Source: Alphaproteobacteria bacterium (GTDB lineage Bacteria > Pseudomonadota > Alphaproteobacteria > Micropepsales > Micropepsaceae). From it: DNA of 64,000 bases. A program made the translations under genes and the position numbers. Within the stretch, counting starts at the first letter, position 1. Every line of letters begins with the position of its first letter. This document shows, in pieces, positions 55,258 to 62,920 of the stretch. The notes under the pieces were generated by a model, which was not told where the DNA came from, did not search any database, and saw nothing but the letters and a program-made list of their open reading frames with translations. Location: contig JAFBAL010000054.1 in assembly GCA_019247845.1 (NCBI GenBank), positions 1-64,000 on the forward strand, given 5' to 3'.

Positions 55258-55892
55258 GCATCGTCATCGCCGTCGACGGAACCGCCGCTTCGGGCAAGGG
55301 CACCCTGGCGAAGAAGCTCGCCCGGCACTTCTCATTCGCGCATCTGGATTCCGGGTCGCTGTACCGGCTGGTGGCGCTGGCGGTGATCGAGACCGGCTGC
55401 GACGCCGTCGCGGCGGCGCAGGCGATCGATCTGTCGCGCGCGGGGGACGCGGCGATCCGCAGCGACCGGGTCGGCGCCAAGGCTTCGGAGGTTTCCGCCA
55501 TCCCCGAGGTGCGCGCGGCGTTGTTCAAGTTCCAGCGCGATTTCGCGACCCAGTGGCCGGGCGCGGTCATCGACGGACGCGACATCGGCACGGTCATTGC
55601 GCCGGACGCGGCGGCCAAGCTCTTCATCGACGCGACGCCGGAGGTCAGGGCCCGCCGGCGCTGGCTGGAGCTGACCGGGCTGGGCATCCGGAAGGATGAG
55701 CGGGAGCTGGTGGCCGAGCTCGTCGCCCGCGACCGCCGCGACCGGGAGCGGCAGGTCTCGCCCATGGTCGCCGCCGCCGACGCCCTCTTGCTGGATACGA
55801 CCGATTTGGATATAGACGCCGCGTTCGCGGCAGCCCTCACTTTGGTCGAACCGAAGGTCGGGGCGGCGCTCGCAGCGCGGCCAAGGGGTTAA
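55254..55892 (+). CDS. cmk: Cytidylate kinase
   Basis: Phosphorylates CMP and dCMP. From ATG 55254 (the track's longer ORF is a read-through of aroA) the 212-aa protein starts [26 protein letters not shown] with the P loop GTAASGKGT, then [14 protein letters not shown] and [33 protein letters not shown], and [26 protein letters not shown]. It is coupled to aroA by a 4-base overlap and precedes rpsA, as in many bacteria. Confidence 0.96.
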   Translation: MSIVIAVDGTAASGKGTLAKKLARHFSFAHLDSGSLYRLVALAVIETGCDAVAAAQAIDLSRAGDAAIRSDRVGAKASEVSAIPEVRAALFKFQRDFATQWPGAVIDGRDIGTVIAPDAAAKLFIDATPEVRARRRWLELTGLGIRKDERELVAELVARDRRDRERQVSPMVAAADALLLDTTDLDIDAAFAAALTLVEPKVGAALAARPRG

Positions 55893-55948
55893 GGAGACCC
55901 GGCGGCGCTTTTCCGAGCCGGGCCCGGACGCAATCCAAACCCAGTCCG

Positions 55949-55966
55949 CCCATGCGGTTGCATGGG
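55949..55966 (+). promoter_or_regulatory. Perfect hairpin in the rpsA leader
   Basis: CCCATGC-GGTT-GCATGGG is a 7-base-pair stem with a four-base loop in the 138-base gap between cmk and rpsA, 64 bases before the rpsA start. In other bacteria S1 represses its own mRNA through leader structures; a similar role here is a guess. Confidence 0.4.
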
Positions 55967-56030
55967 AAGTCCATCGCGCCGGAGCCGAAAGGCGAAGGCG
56001 GATCGGCACGAACGTTTGAATGAAGGAACT

Positions 56031-57779
56031 ATGGCCCGTACCGCTACCGCCACCAAAGAACCGTCCATGTCCATGCCCAGCCGCGCCGATTTCGAGGCGA
56101 TGCTGGAAGAGAGCTTCGAGGGCCGCTCGCCGGCCGAGGGCTCGGTGATCAAAGGCACCGTCGTCGCCGTCGAGAACGACTTCGCCGTGATCGATGTCGG
56201 CCTCAAGACCGAAGGCCGCGTCTCCTTAAAAGAATTCTCCATGCCCGGCCAGCCGGCCAAGGTCGCCGTCGGCGACCAAGTCGAGGTCTATCTCGAGCGC
56301 GTCGAGAACGCGATGGGCGAGGCCGTGCTGAGCCGCGACAAGGCGCGCCGCGAAGAGAGCTGGATCAAGCTCGAGCGCGCGTTCAACGACCAGACCCGCG
56401 TCGAAGGCGTGATCTTCGGCCGCGTGAAGGGCGGCTTCACTGTCGATCTCGACGGCGCGGTCGCGTTCCTTCCGGGCAGCCAAGTCGATGTCCGCCCGAT
56501 GCGCGACGTCGGCCCGCTGATGAACCAGCCGCAGATGTTCCAGATCCTCAAGATGGACCGCCGCCGCGGCAACATCGTCGTCTCGCGCCGCGCCGTGCTC
56601 GAAGAGCGCCGCGCCGAGGAGCGCACCTCGCTCGTCGCCTCGCTGGTCGAGAAGCAGGTGGTCGAAGGCGTGGTCAAGAACATCACCGACTACGGCGCGT
56701 TCGTGGATTTGGGCGGCGTCGACGGGTTGCTGCACGTCACCGACATCGCGTGGCGCCGCGTCTCGCACCCGACCGAGGTTCTCTCCGTCGGCCAGAACGT
56801 CACGGTGCAGATCATCAAGATCAACCACGACACGCAGCGCATCTCGCTCGGCATGAAGCAGCTTCAGACCGATCCCTGGGAAGGCGTCGGCGCGAAGTAT
56901 CCCGTGGGCGCGAAGTTCAAGGGCAAAGTCACCAACGTCACCGACTACGGCGCCTTCGTGGAGCTGGAGCCGGGCGTCGAGGGCCTCGTCCACGTCTCCG
57001 AGATGTCATGGGTCAAGAAGAACGTGGCGCCGTCCAAGATCGTCACGCCGGGCACGGAAGTCGACGTGCAGGTGCTGGAGGTCGACTCCAACAAGCGCCG
57101 CATTTCGCTAGGCCTGAAGCAGACCCAGGACAACCCGTGGGAAGCCTTCGCCAAGGCGCATCCGCCGGGCTCGACCATCGAGGGCGAGATCAAGTCGATC
57201 ACCGAGTTCGGCCTGTTCATCGGGCTCGACCAGGACATCGACGGCATGGTGCACCTCTCCGATCTGTCGTGGGACAAGTCGGGCGAGCAGGCGGTGGGCG
57301 ACTACTCCAAGGGCCAGGTCGTCCAGGCCCAGGTGCTCGACGTCGACGCCGAGAAGGAGCGCGTCAGCCTGGGCATCAAGCAGCTCAGCGGCGATCCGAT
57401 CGAGAAGGCCGGCCCGCTTCGCAAGGGCAGCGTCGTCACCGTCACCGTCACCGAAGTCAACGACGGCGGCATCGAGGTCGCGCTGGAAGGCGGCGCCAAG
57501 GCGTTCATCCGCCGTGCCGATCTCGCCCGCGACCGCAACGACCAGCGGCCCGAGCGTTTCGGCAAGGGCGACAAGGTCGACGCGCTGGTGACGCAGATGG
57601 ACAAGGCGAGCCGCAAGATCTCGCTGTCGATCAAGGCGCGCGAAGTGGCCGAGGAGAAGGAAGCCGTGGCGCAGTACGGCTCGTCGGACTCGGGTGCGTC
57701 GCTCGGCGACATCCTGGGCGCGGCGCTCAAGAAGGCGACCAAGAAGGGCAAGGGCGACGAGGGCGACGACGAGGAGTAA
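56031..57779 (+). CDS. rpsA: 30S ribosomal protein S1
   Basis: A 582-aa S1 with six S1/OB RNA-binding domains. Clear ones include GSVIKGTVVAVENDFAVIDVGLKTEGRVSLKEF, KQVVEGVVKNITDYGAFVDLGGVDGLLHVTDIAWRRVSHP and GAKFKGKVTNVTDYGAFVELEPGVEGLVHVSEMSW. The N-terminal two bind the ribosome; the others bind mRNA leaders. I use ATG 56031, as the track ORF extends into the leader. It ends in an acidic GKGDEGDDEE tail, and a strong terminator follows. Confidence 0.97.
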   Translation: MARTATATKEPSMSMPSRADFEAMLEESFEGRSPAEGSVIKGTVVAVENDFAVIDVGLKTEGRVSLKEFSMPGQPAKVAVGDQVEVYLERVENAMGEAVLSRDKARREESWIKLERAFNDQTRVEGVIFGRVKGGFTVDLDGAVAFLPGSQVDVRPMRDVGPLMNQPQMFQILKMDRRRGNIVVSRRAVLEERRAEERTSLVASLVEKQVVEGVVKNITDYGAFVDLGGVDGLLHVTDIAWRRVSHPTEVLSVGQNVTVQIIKINHDTQRISLGMKQLQTDPWEGVGAKYPVGAKFKGKVTNVTDYGAFVELEPGVEGLVHVSEMSWVKKNVAPSKIVTPGTEVDVQVLEVDSNKRRISLGLKQTQDNPWEAFAKAHPPGSTIEGEIKSITEFGLFIGLDQDIDGMVHLSDLSWDKSGEQAVGDYSKGQVVQAQVLDVDAEKERVSLGIKQLSGDPIEKAGPLRKGSVVTVTVTEVNDGGIEVALEGGAKAFIRRADLARDRNDQRPERFGKGDKVDALVTQMDKASRKISLSIKAREVAEEKEAVAQYGSSDSGASLGDILGAALKKATKKGKGDEGDDEE

Positions 57780-57812
57780 TCCCCGGCCGTCACCATCGCC
57801 TAAAGAACAAAG

Positions 57813-57845
57813 CCGCGCGGGATGCGAGTCCCGCGCGGTTTTTTT
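57813..57845 (+). terminator. Rho-independent terminator of rpsA
   Basis: CCGCGCGGGA-TGCGAG-TCCCGCGCGG forms a perfect 10-base-pair stem followed by TTTTTTT. Nearly the same hairpin recurs at 58694 and 59584, always after a plus-strand gene. Confidence 0.95.
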
Positions 57846-57964
57846 GCGCGACCAAGCGCCCGGTTGCGCCGGGCGCCCTTCTTGCCGGCGCCATGCAATC
57901 TATTTTTGCCGGAAGCACGATGGGTATCACTACGCTCGGGGCTCATCCCGCAAAGGAGCGCCTG

Positions 57965-58672
57965 ATGAAATACGCATTGCTGGGCTCGATTTCCTGCGCC
58001 GGGCTGCTTTCGGGAACCCCGGCCTTGCCTGCCGCCCTGCACACCAAGGTCTTCCAGAGCGGCGGAACGTTCACGATCCCGGCCGGCGCAAGCGCGAGCA
58101 CGATATTCGAATTCACGCTCGTCGGCGGAGGCGGAGGCGGGGGCGGATGCGGCACCGGCGGCGGCCTCGCCGCGGGAGGCGGCTCGGGCGCGGCCGCCAT
58201 GATCTCGCTGACCGGATTCAACGCTAGCGACACGGTCGCGGTGACGGTGGGAGCGGCCGGCACCGGCGGAACCGGCGGCGGATCGGGTCATGCCGGGGGC
58301 ACAGGAGGCACCACGGCTCTCACCTATTCCGCGACCGTCATCGCGTCGGCGACCGGCGGAACCGGCGCGATGGGCACCAACGGAGTCAATTCGCTGGCGG
58401 GAAGCGCTGGAACCTTTTCGACCTCGGTCGGATCGACGGGACTGACGCAGAACGCCGCGCTCGGCTTCGGCGCGCAGGACGGGATCGGATCGCTGATCGT
58501 GGCCTTCGGCGACACGAGCTATTCGCCGGGGGGAAACAACGCGTTCGGCGTCAGCGGCACCGTCTCGCACCCGGCCGGCCAGCTGGGCGGCGGCGGCTTC
58601 GGATGTATCGGCCCGAGCGTGCCCGGCGGTGCCGGCGGCAGCGGACTGGTCGTCGTCCGCTGGGTTCTGTAG
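57965..58672 (+). CDS. Secreted glycine-rich protein, copy 1
   Basis: A 235-aa protein starting at ATG 57965 behind an AAAGGAGCG ribosome site. Signal peptide MKYALLGSISCAGLLSGTPALPA. The mature part begins LHTKVFQSGGTFTIPAGASASTIFEFTLVGGGGGGGGCG and continues with poly-Gly turns and short beta strands to the end GGAGGSGLVVVRWVL. This is the glycine-rich-domain pattern with an N-terminal FTIPAG beta-hairpin and a C-terminal GGxGGSGxVVVRW strand. It is probably a surface or matrix protein. It is a paralog of the next gene. Confidence 0.82.
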   Translation: MKYALLGSISCAGLLSGTPALPAALHTKVFQSGGTFTIPAGASASTIFEFTLVGGGGGGGGCGTGGGLAAGGGSGAAAMISLTGFNASDTVAVTVGAAGTGGTGGGSGHAGGTGGTTALTYSATVIASATGGTGAMGTNGVNSLAGSAGTFSTSVGSTGLTQNAALGFGAQDGIGSLIVAFGDTSYSPGGNNAFGVSGTVSHPAGQLGGGGFGCIGPSVPGGAGGSGLVVVRWVL

Positions 58673-58693
58673 CGCAAATCGAAATCGAAGCGG

Positions 58694-58728
58694 CCGCGCA
58701 GGATGCGAGTCCCGCGCGGTTTTTGTTT
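58694..58728 (+). terminator. Repeated terminator, second copy
   Basis: CCGCGCAGGA-TGCGAG-TCCCGCGCGG then TTTTTGTTTT. It differs from the rpsA terminator by one base in the stem (an A-C mismatch) and shares the same loop. Confidence 0.9.
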
Positions 58729-58869
58729 TACACATGCAAGAAGTGAATGCGCACAGAGAAGTGACAGCAAATAAAAGTGATATCGAATTCTTGGTCCGCA
58801 AATGAACGTGATTCCTATATCCCTCTTTGACAGAATTATCTTCTGTCTCCACCAAGATGGAGACTTCAG

Positions 58870-59574
58870 ATGAAACATACTCTTCTTCTGACAACTGCGA
58901 TCGCGGCCCTCACGTTCGGCAGCGCCGCATGGGCCGCCAGCATGCACACCATGGTCTTCAGCAGCAGCGGCACCTTCACGATTCCCGCCACGGCCGCGGC
59001 GAGCACCGAGTTCGAGTTCACCGTCATCGGCGGCGGCGGCGGCGGCGGCGGCTGTTCCACCGGCATCTTCCAGGCCGCGAGCGGCGGCTCCGGCGGCGCG
59101 GGCTTCGCCTCCTATAGCGGCTTCACGGCCGGCCAGACCGTCACGGTGACGATCGGTGCCGGCGGCGCGAACGGCGCCTTCGGCGGCGGCGCGGGCGGCG
59201 GCGGCGGAACGAGCAAGCTGGTCTTTACCGGCACGACCATCGCGCAGTCGACCGGCGGCGGCGGTTCCCCAGGCCAAACCGCCGGCACGATGGTGGCGGG
59301 CACCGCGGGTGCCTTCAGCGCCAGCACGGGTGCGTCCGGACTGACGCTGGCGTCGAGCCTCAACTATGGCGCGGAGGAAGGCACGGTCTTTCCGTGGAGC
59401 GGGATCGGCAACTGGACCTATACGATCCCCGGCGGCGGCAATCCGCTCGGCCATGCCGGCACGGTCAACAACTACAACGGCGTGCTCGGCGGCGGCGGCA
59501 TGGGCTGTCAGTATGTCGGCAGCCCGGGCGGCGCCGGCGGCTCCGGCGTGGTGATCGTGCGCTGGGCGGTCTGA
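58870..59574 (+). CDS. Secreted glycine-rich protein, copy 2
   Basis: A 234-aa paralog of the preceding gene, with signal peptide MKHTLLLTTAIAALTFGSAAWA. It starts MHTMVFSSSGTFTIPATAAASTEFEFTVIGGGGGGGGCS, continues with VTVTIGAGGANGAFGGGAGGGGG, and ends GGAGGSGVVIVRWAV. Length, leader and both terminal strands match copy 1, while the middle has diverged. A leader region of about 140 bases with lower GC lies between the copies, followed by an SD-like GGAGAC. It ends before the third terminator copy. Confidence 0.82.
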   Translation: MKHTLLLTTAIAALTFGSAAWAASMHTMVFSSSGTFTIPATAAASTEFEFTVIGGGGGGGGCSTGIFQAASGGSGGAGFASYSGFTAGQTVTVTIGAGGANGAFGGGAGGGGGTSKLVFTGTTIAQSTGGGGSPGQTAGTMVAGTAGAFSASTGASGLTLASSLNYGAEEGTVFPWSGIGNWTYTIPGGGNPLGHAGTVNNYNGVLGGGGMGCQYVGSPGGAGGSGVVIVRWAV

Positions 59575-59583
59575 GGCCCGCAG

Positions 59584-59614
59584 CCGCGCGGGATGCGAGT
59601 CCCGCGCGGCTTTT
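59584..59614 (+). terminator. Repeated terminator, third copy
   Basis: CCGCGCGGGA-TGCGAG-TCCCGCGCGG then CTTTTG. Stem and loop are identical to the rpsA copy; the T run is shorter. It separates the glycine-rich gene from the convergent GloVer operon. Confidence 0.88.
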
Positions 59615-59616
59615 GC

Positions 59617-60890
59617 CTATTGCGGCACCAGCTCGAACACCGTGCCGCCGTCATGGCGGCCGCCGACGAAGGTCGTGCCGAAGAGATCGCCGTGCGCATC
59701 CAACAGCACGGTGGAGAAGGCCGGATTGCTCCCGTCCTGGCAGCGGTTGCGCGCACAAAAGCCGTAGAGCTCCGTCGTCGTCCAGGCCGTGCCGTCGAAC
59801 GAAAGCCGGTACACCGCGCCCATGCCTTTCGCGCCGCCGTTCTCGGTCGTGCCATAGAGGTTGCCCCAAGCGTCCATGGTCATGGCGGTGAACGAGCCCG
59901 CATCGAAGGGCTCGATGGTGCTGAAGGCATAGCCGCCGCTGCCGTCCGGCGTCAGCCGATAGGCGCCGCCGCGCTGGAGCTTTCCGCCCTCATGCGTCGT
60001 GCCGAAGATGTTGCCCGCGCCGTCGATGACGACGCCGGCATGCGCCGTCTCGCCGTCGCGGCAAAGGTGGCGCCGGCGGTCGGAGCAGAAATGGTGGAGC
60101 ACGCCGTGCGTCCAGGTGTCTCCCGACCGCGTCAGCTTGAAGACAGTGCCGGCGCCGCCGTCGCTGTGGAACTGATGGCCGGTGCCGCCGCGCGACGTCG
60201 TTCCGATGAGGTTGCCGCTGCCGTCGACGACGACCCCGCCTTCGGGTCCCTCGCCATCGGCGCATCCGTCTTCGGCGCAGAAATCGTAGAGCGACGCTTC
60301 CTGCCAGGCGCCGCCGCCGGCCGGGGTCAATCGATAGCCCACGCCGCCGCGGTTGCCGTCACCATGCGCGCCGCCGGTGAAGGTCGTGCCGTAGAGCGGC
60401 GACGTGCCGTCATAGGGGGCGCCGCTCGCCGATCCGGCATAGCTCAAGCCGCCTTTCGGAAACATGCCGTCCGCGCAGCCGGTCGCGAGGCAGAACGTGT
60501 AGAGACTATGCATGGTCCAAACGGTGCGGTCCGCGTTCGGCACGACCTCGAAAACCTGGGAGGCGTCGGTGCCGTAGAGATTGCCGGCCGTGTCGCGGAT
60601 GAGAGGCGACCGGTCGCTGCCCGTGGGAGCGGTGGCCAGCACCGTGTATTGCCAGCTGCCGTCGCCCTGCGGCGACAGCATGAAGACGTCGCCCAGCCCC
60701 ATGCCGTAGAGATTGCCTTCCTCGTCCGCCACAAGGCCGCTGCCGGGCGGTGCTGGTGGCAATGAGGCGCCGGCGGACAGAAGGTGTGCAGGGTCTTGAG
60801 CTCGTAGCCGGCGGCAGCCGCGTCCTGCGCGAGCAATACAGCGGCCGCCATCGGCGGCAGGCAGGCCACGAATTTTCCGATCCCGCGCAT
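59617..60890 (-). pseudogene. Secreted GloVer tandem-repeat protein with a frameshift
   Basis: The leader and N terminus (MRGIGKFVACLPPMAAAVLLAQDAAAAGYELKTLHTFCPPAPHC) are in the frame of ORF 60444-60947, while GSGLVADEEGNLYGMGLGD onward is in the frame of ORF 59617-61572. One extra C at a CCC run (GGG at 60745-60747 on the plus strand) joins them. The body has repeats such as GNLYGTTENGGAKGMGAVYRLSFD and GDLFGTTFVGGRHDGGTVFELVPQ, i.e. GNLYGTTxxGG...GTVFxL, known in RefSeq as the GloVer tandem repeat. Cys pairs (YGFCARNRCQDGSNP) recur in each unit. Likely surface-exposed; recent pseudogene or a sequencing slip. Confidence 0.75.
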
Positions 60891-60953
60891 GAAACCCCTC
60901 CGCTCGGTCAGGACCGGCATTATCGTTCCGCGCGATGCCGCCATCACGCGGAT

Positions 60954-62234
60954 TTACGGCGTGATCCTGAACACCTCGCCCTGATAATGCGCGCCGCCGC
61001 CCGCGGTGACGCCGAAGATGCTGCCGGCCGCGTCGAAAACGGGAAGACCGCGCGGAATGCGCCCGTCCGGGCAGGTCGTGATCTCGCAGAACTGGTGCAG
61101 CAGGCCGAGCGTCCCGTCGAAGCGGAAGGCCGTGCCGCCGTGGCCGTTGGTTCCTCCGGCGGACGCGAACCCGACCAGCGCGCCGGACGCGTCCGTCGTC
61201 ACGCCGTCCAAGGGTGCCGCGCCGTCGTTGCAGCGGCGGTCGATGCAGAAGCTGTAGACGGTGCTCTGCACGTAGCCCGCTTCGCCCGGCGCGAGCGTGA
61301 AGATCGTGCCGGAGTTCTTGAGCCCGCCAGCGGCCGCCGTGCCGATGAGCTCGCCCTGCTCGTCGATCAGCAGCGGCCCGGACGGCCCGTTGCCGTCCTT
61401 GCAATCGGTCAGGGAGCAGAAGCTGTAGAGCCGCGTCGCGGTCCATTTGGCATGGGCCGGCGTAAGCTCGACGACGGTGCCCGCATTCGCGTCGCCGCCT
61501 TTGCCCGCAGTGCCGAACAGATTGCCCGCCGTGTCGGCGACCAGGCCGTTCGGCGAGCTTCCGTTGGCGCAATCGCCTTCGCCGCAGAAGCTATAGGCCA
61601 CGCTTTCGATCCATCGCGCGCCGCGTCTCGTGGGCTTGAGCTCGAACACGGCGCCGTCGCCCGCGCTGCCCCCCAGCATGGTGGCGCCGAACATCGGCGT
61701 CTTGCCGTCATAGGGCGTGCCGGCCGCGGCGCCGCGATAGGTTAGCCGGGTGAGGGGATAGTTGCCGTCCGGACATCCGGACTGCTGCGGGCAGAAGCTG
61801 TAGAGCACGCTCTGGACCCACTTCCCGCGCTTATGCGACAGGCGGAAAACCGTTCCGGAATTGGCGGTGCCGCCATGCGCCGTCACGCCGTAGAGATTGC
61901 CCTTGGTGTCCTCGATGAGCGCGTTCCGGGGATCCGCGCCGTCGGCGCAGTTCGCCTTGCTGCAGAACGTGTAGATCGTCTCGAAGGACCAGGCCCCGGC
62001 ATTGTCGGTGAGCGCGAACACGGTGCCGACGTTCTGCGCGCCGCCGTCGATCGTCATCCCGTAGAGCTTTCCCGACGCGCTCTTCAGCAGGCCGCCGGCG
62101 GGGAGGTTGCCGTCGATGCAGCCGCTCTGCGGACAAAAGGAATACAGGATATCGAACGAAGCGGCGCGGGCGGACGACAGGCCCCCGACCGCGCAGCATG
62201 CGACGGCGGCGGCGGTCAGGAAGAAGCGTCGCAT
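60954..62234 (-). CDS. Secreted GloVer tandem-repeat protein
   Basis: A 426-aa exported protein starting at ATG 62234 with leader MRRFFLTAAAVACCAVGGLSSARA. About seven repeats follow, each roughly 50-60 residues: a strand pair with (S/T)FC...C.DG, then GNLYGVTAHGGTANSGTVFRLS, GNLFGTAGKGGDANAGTVVEL, GELIGTAAAGGLKNSGTIFTL and so on. The periodicity and GTVF strands suggest a beta-propeller or beta-solenoid held by a disulfide per repeat. Its start lies 19 bases inside the upstream methyltransferase gene. Function unknown. Confidence 0.82.
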   Translation of the reverse strand: MRRFFLTAAAVACCAVGGLSSARAASFDILYSFCPQSGCIDGNLPAGGLLKSASGKLYGMTIDGGAQNVGTVFALTDNAGAWSFETIYTFCSKANCADGADPRNALIEDTKGNLYGVTAHGGTANSGTVFRLSHKRGKWVQSVLYSFCPQQSGCPDGNYPLTRLTYRGAAAGTPYDGKTPMFGATMLGGSAGDGAVFELKPTRRGARWIESVAYSFCGEGDCANGSSPNGLVADTAGNLFGTAGKGGDANAGTVVELTPAHAKWTATRLYSFCSLTDCKDGNGPSGPLLIDEQGELIGTAAAGGLKNSGTIFTLAPGEAGYVQSTVYSFCIDRRCNDGAAPLDGVTTDASGALVGFASAGGTNGHGGTAFRFDGTLGLLHQFCEITTCPDGRIPRGLPVFDAAGSIFGVTAGGGAHYQGEVFRITP

Positions 62235-62920
62235 GGTTTCTCCTCGATGGCTCGGCGCGGCTTGAATTCGACCCTGCGCATGCGTCCGAATACCTGCTTG
62301 AACGGCGTCGTCGTGGTCTGCGCGAGGAATTCGATCTCGACCGGAAAGGCGCGGCTGAAATCGTAGAGCGCCACAGCCTCTTCCTGGAAGAACTCGTCGA
62401 AGAGGAAGTAATAGTCGTCGGCATGACGCCAGAGCTCGGCGAGCACGAACAGCGTCGAGCCGTAGAGGTCGGCGTCGTAATGCACCAGCAGCGGCGCTGC
62501 GCCGCCGATGTCGTTCTCGTTCAGGAAGCCGGGCAGGGCATTCTGGAACCAGCCGGTGACGAAGCGCATGCGTGGGTCGCGCAGATCGGGCGGCTTGCCG
62601 CCGGTCGAGAACCGTCCCTGAGGCTGGAACAGCCAGTCCTCGGGCAGGCCTTCGAAGCTGTCGAAGCCGATGAAGCGCGCATCGGCATGGGTGAAGCGCT
62701 CGGCAATGCGCTTGAACGAGCGGCCGCCCTTGACCCCGAATTCGAGATAGGTGAGCGGCGCGTCGCCCAGGGTCGCGCGCACGTAGTCGCACAGCGCATC
62801 GCGGTCCGGCAGCAGGACCGCCGGCGGCGGGTCGTAGATCGCCGCCAGCGCTTGTTTCAGCCTGCGTCGCGCCAGTGCTTTCGCATGGCGCTCCGAGACA
62901 GGCCCGTCCTCCTCGTTCAT
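62216..62920 (-). CDS. Class I SAM-dependent methyltransferase (TylF/macrocin-O-MT-like)
   Basis: A 234-aa cytoplasmic enzyme from ATG 62920. The SAM fold shows LTYLEFGVKGGRSFKRIAERF, ARFIGFDSFEGLPEDW and LLVHYDADLYGSTLFVL, with DEFF at the metal-site position, as in TylF-like O-methyltransferases that act on sugars. The track ORF is a read-through. It lies between two GloVer-repeat genes with overlaps of 4 and 19 bases, so it is made with them. It may modify a glycan that decorates or anchors them; that is inference. Confidence 0.82.
   Translation of the reverse strand: MNEEDGPVSERHAKALARRRLKQALAAIYDPPPAVLLPDRDALCDYVRATLGDAPLTYLEFGVKGGRSFKRIAERFTHADARFIGFDSFEGLPEDWLFQPQGRFSTGGKPPDLRDPRMRFVTGWFQNALPGFLNENDIGGAAPLLVHYDADLYGSTLFVLAELWRHADDYYFLFDEFFQEEAVALYDFSRAFPVEIEFLAQTTTTPFKQVFGRMRRVEFKPRRAIEEKPCDASS

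Noticed and set aside
57800-58894. 364-aa minus-strand ORF across the glycine-rich gene
   Set aside because: It reads through two terminators (KKPRGTRIPRG is the hairpin translated) and is antisense to a gene with signal peptide and ribosome site.
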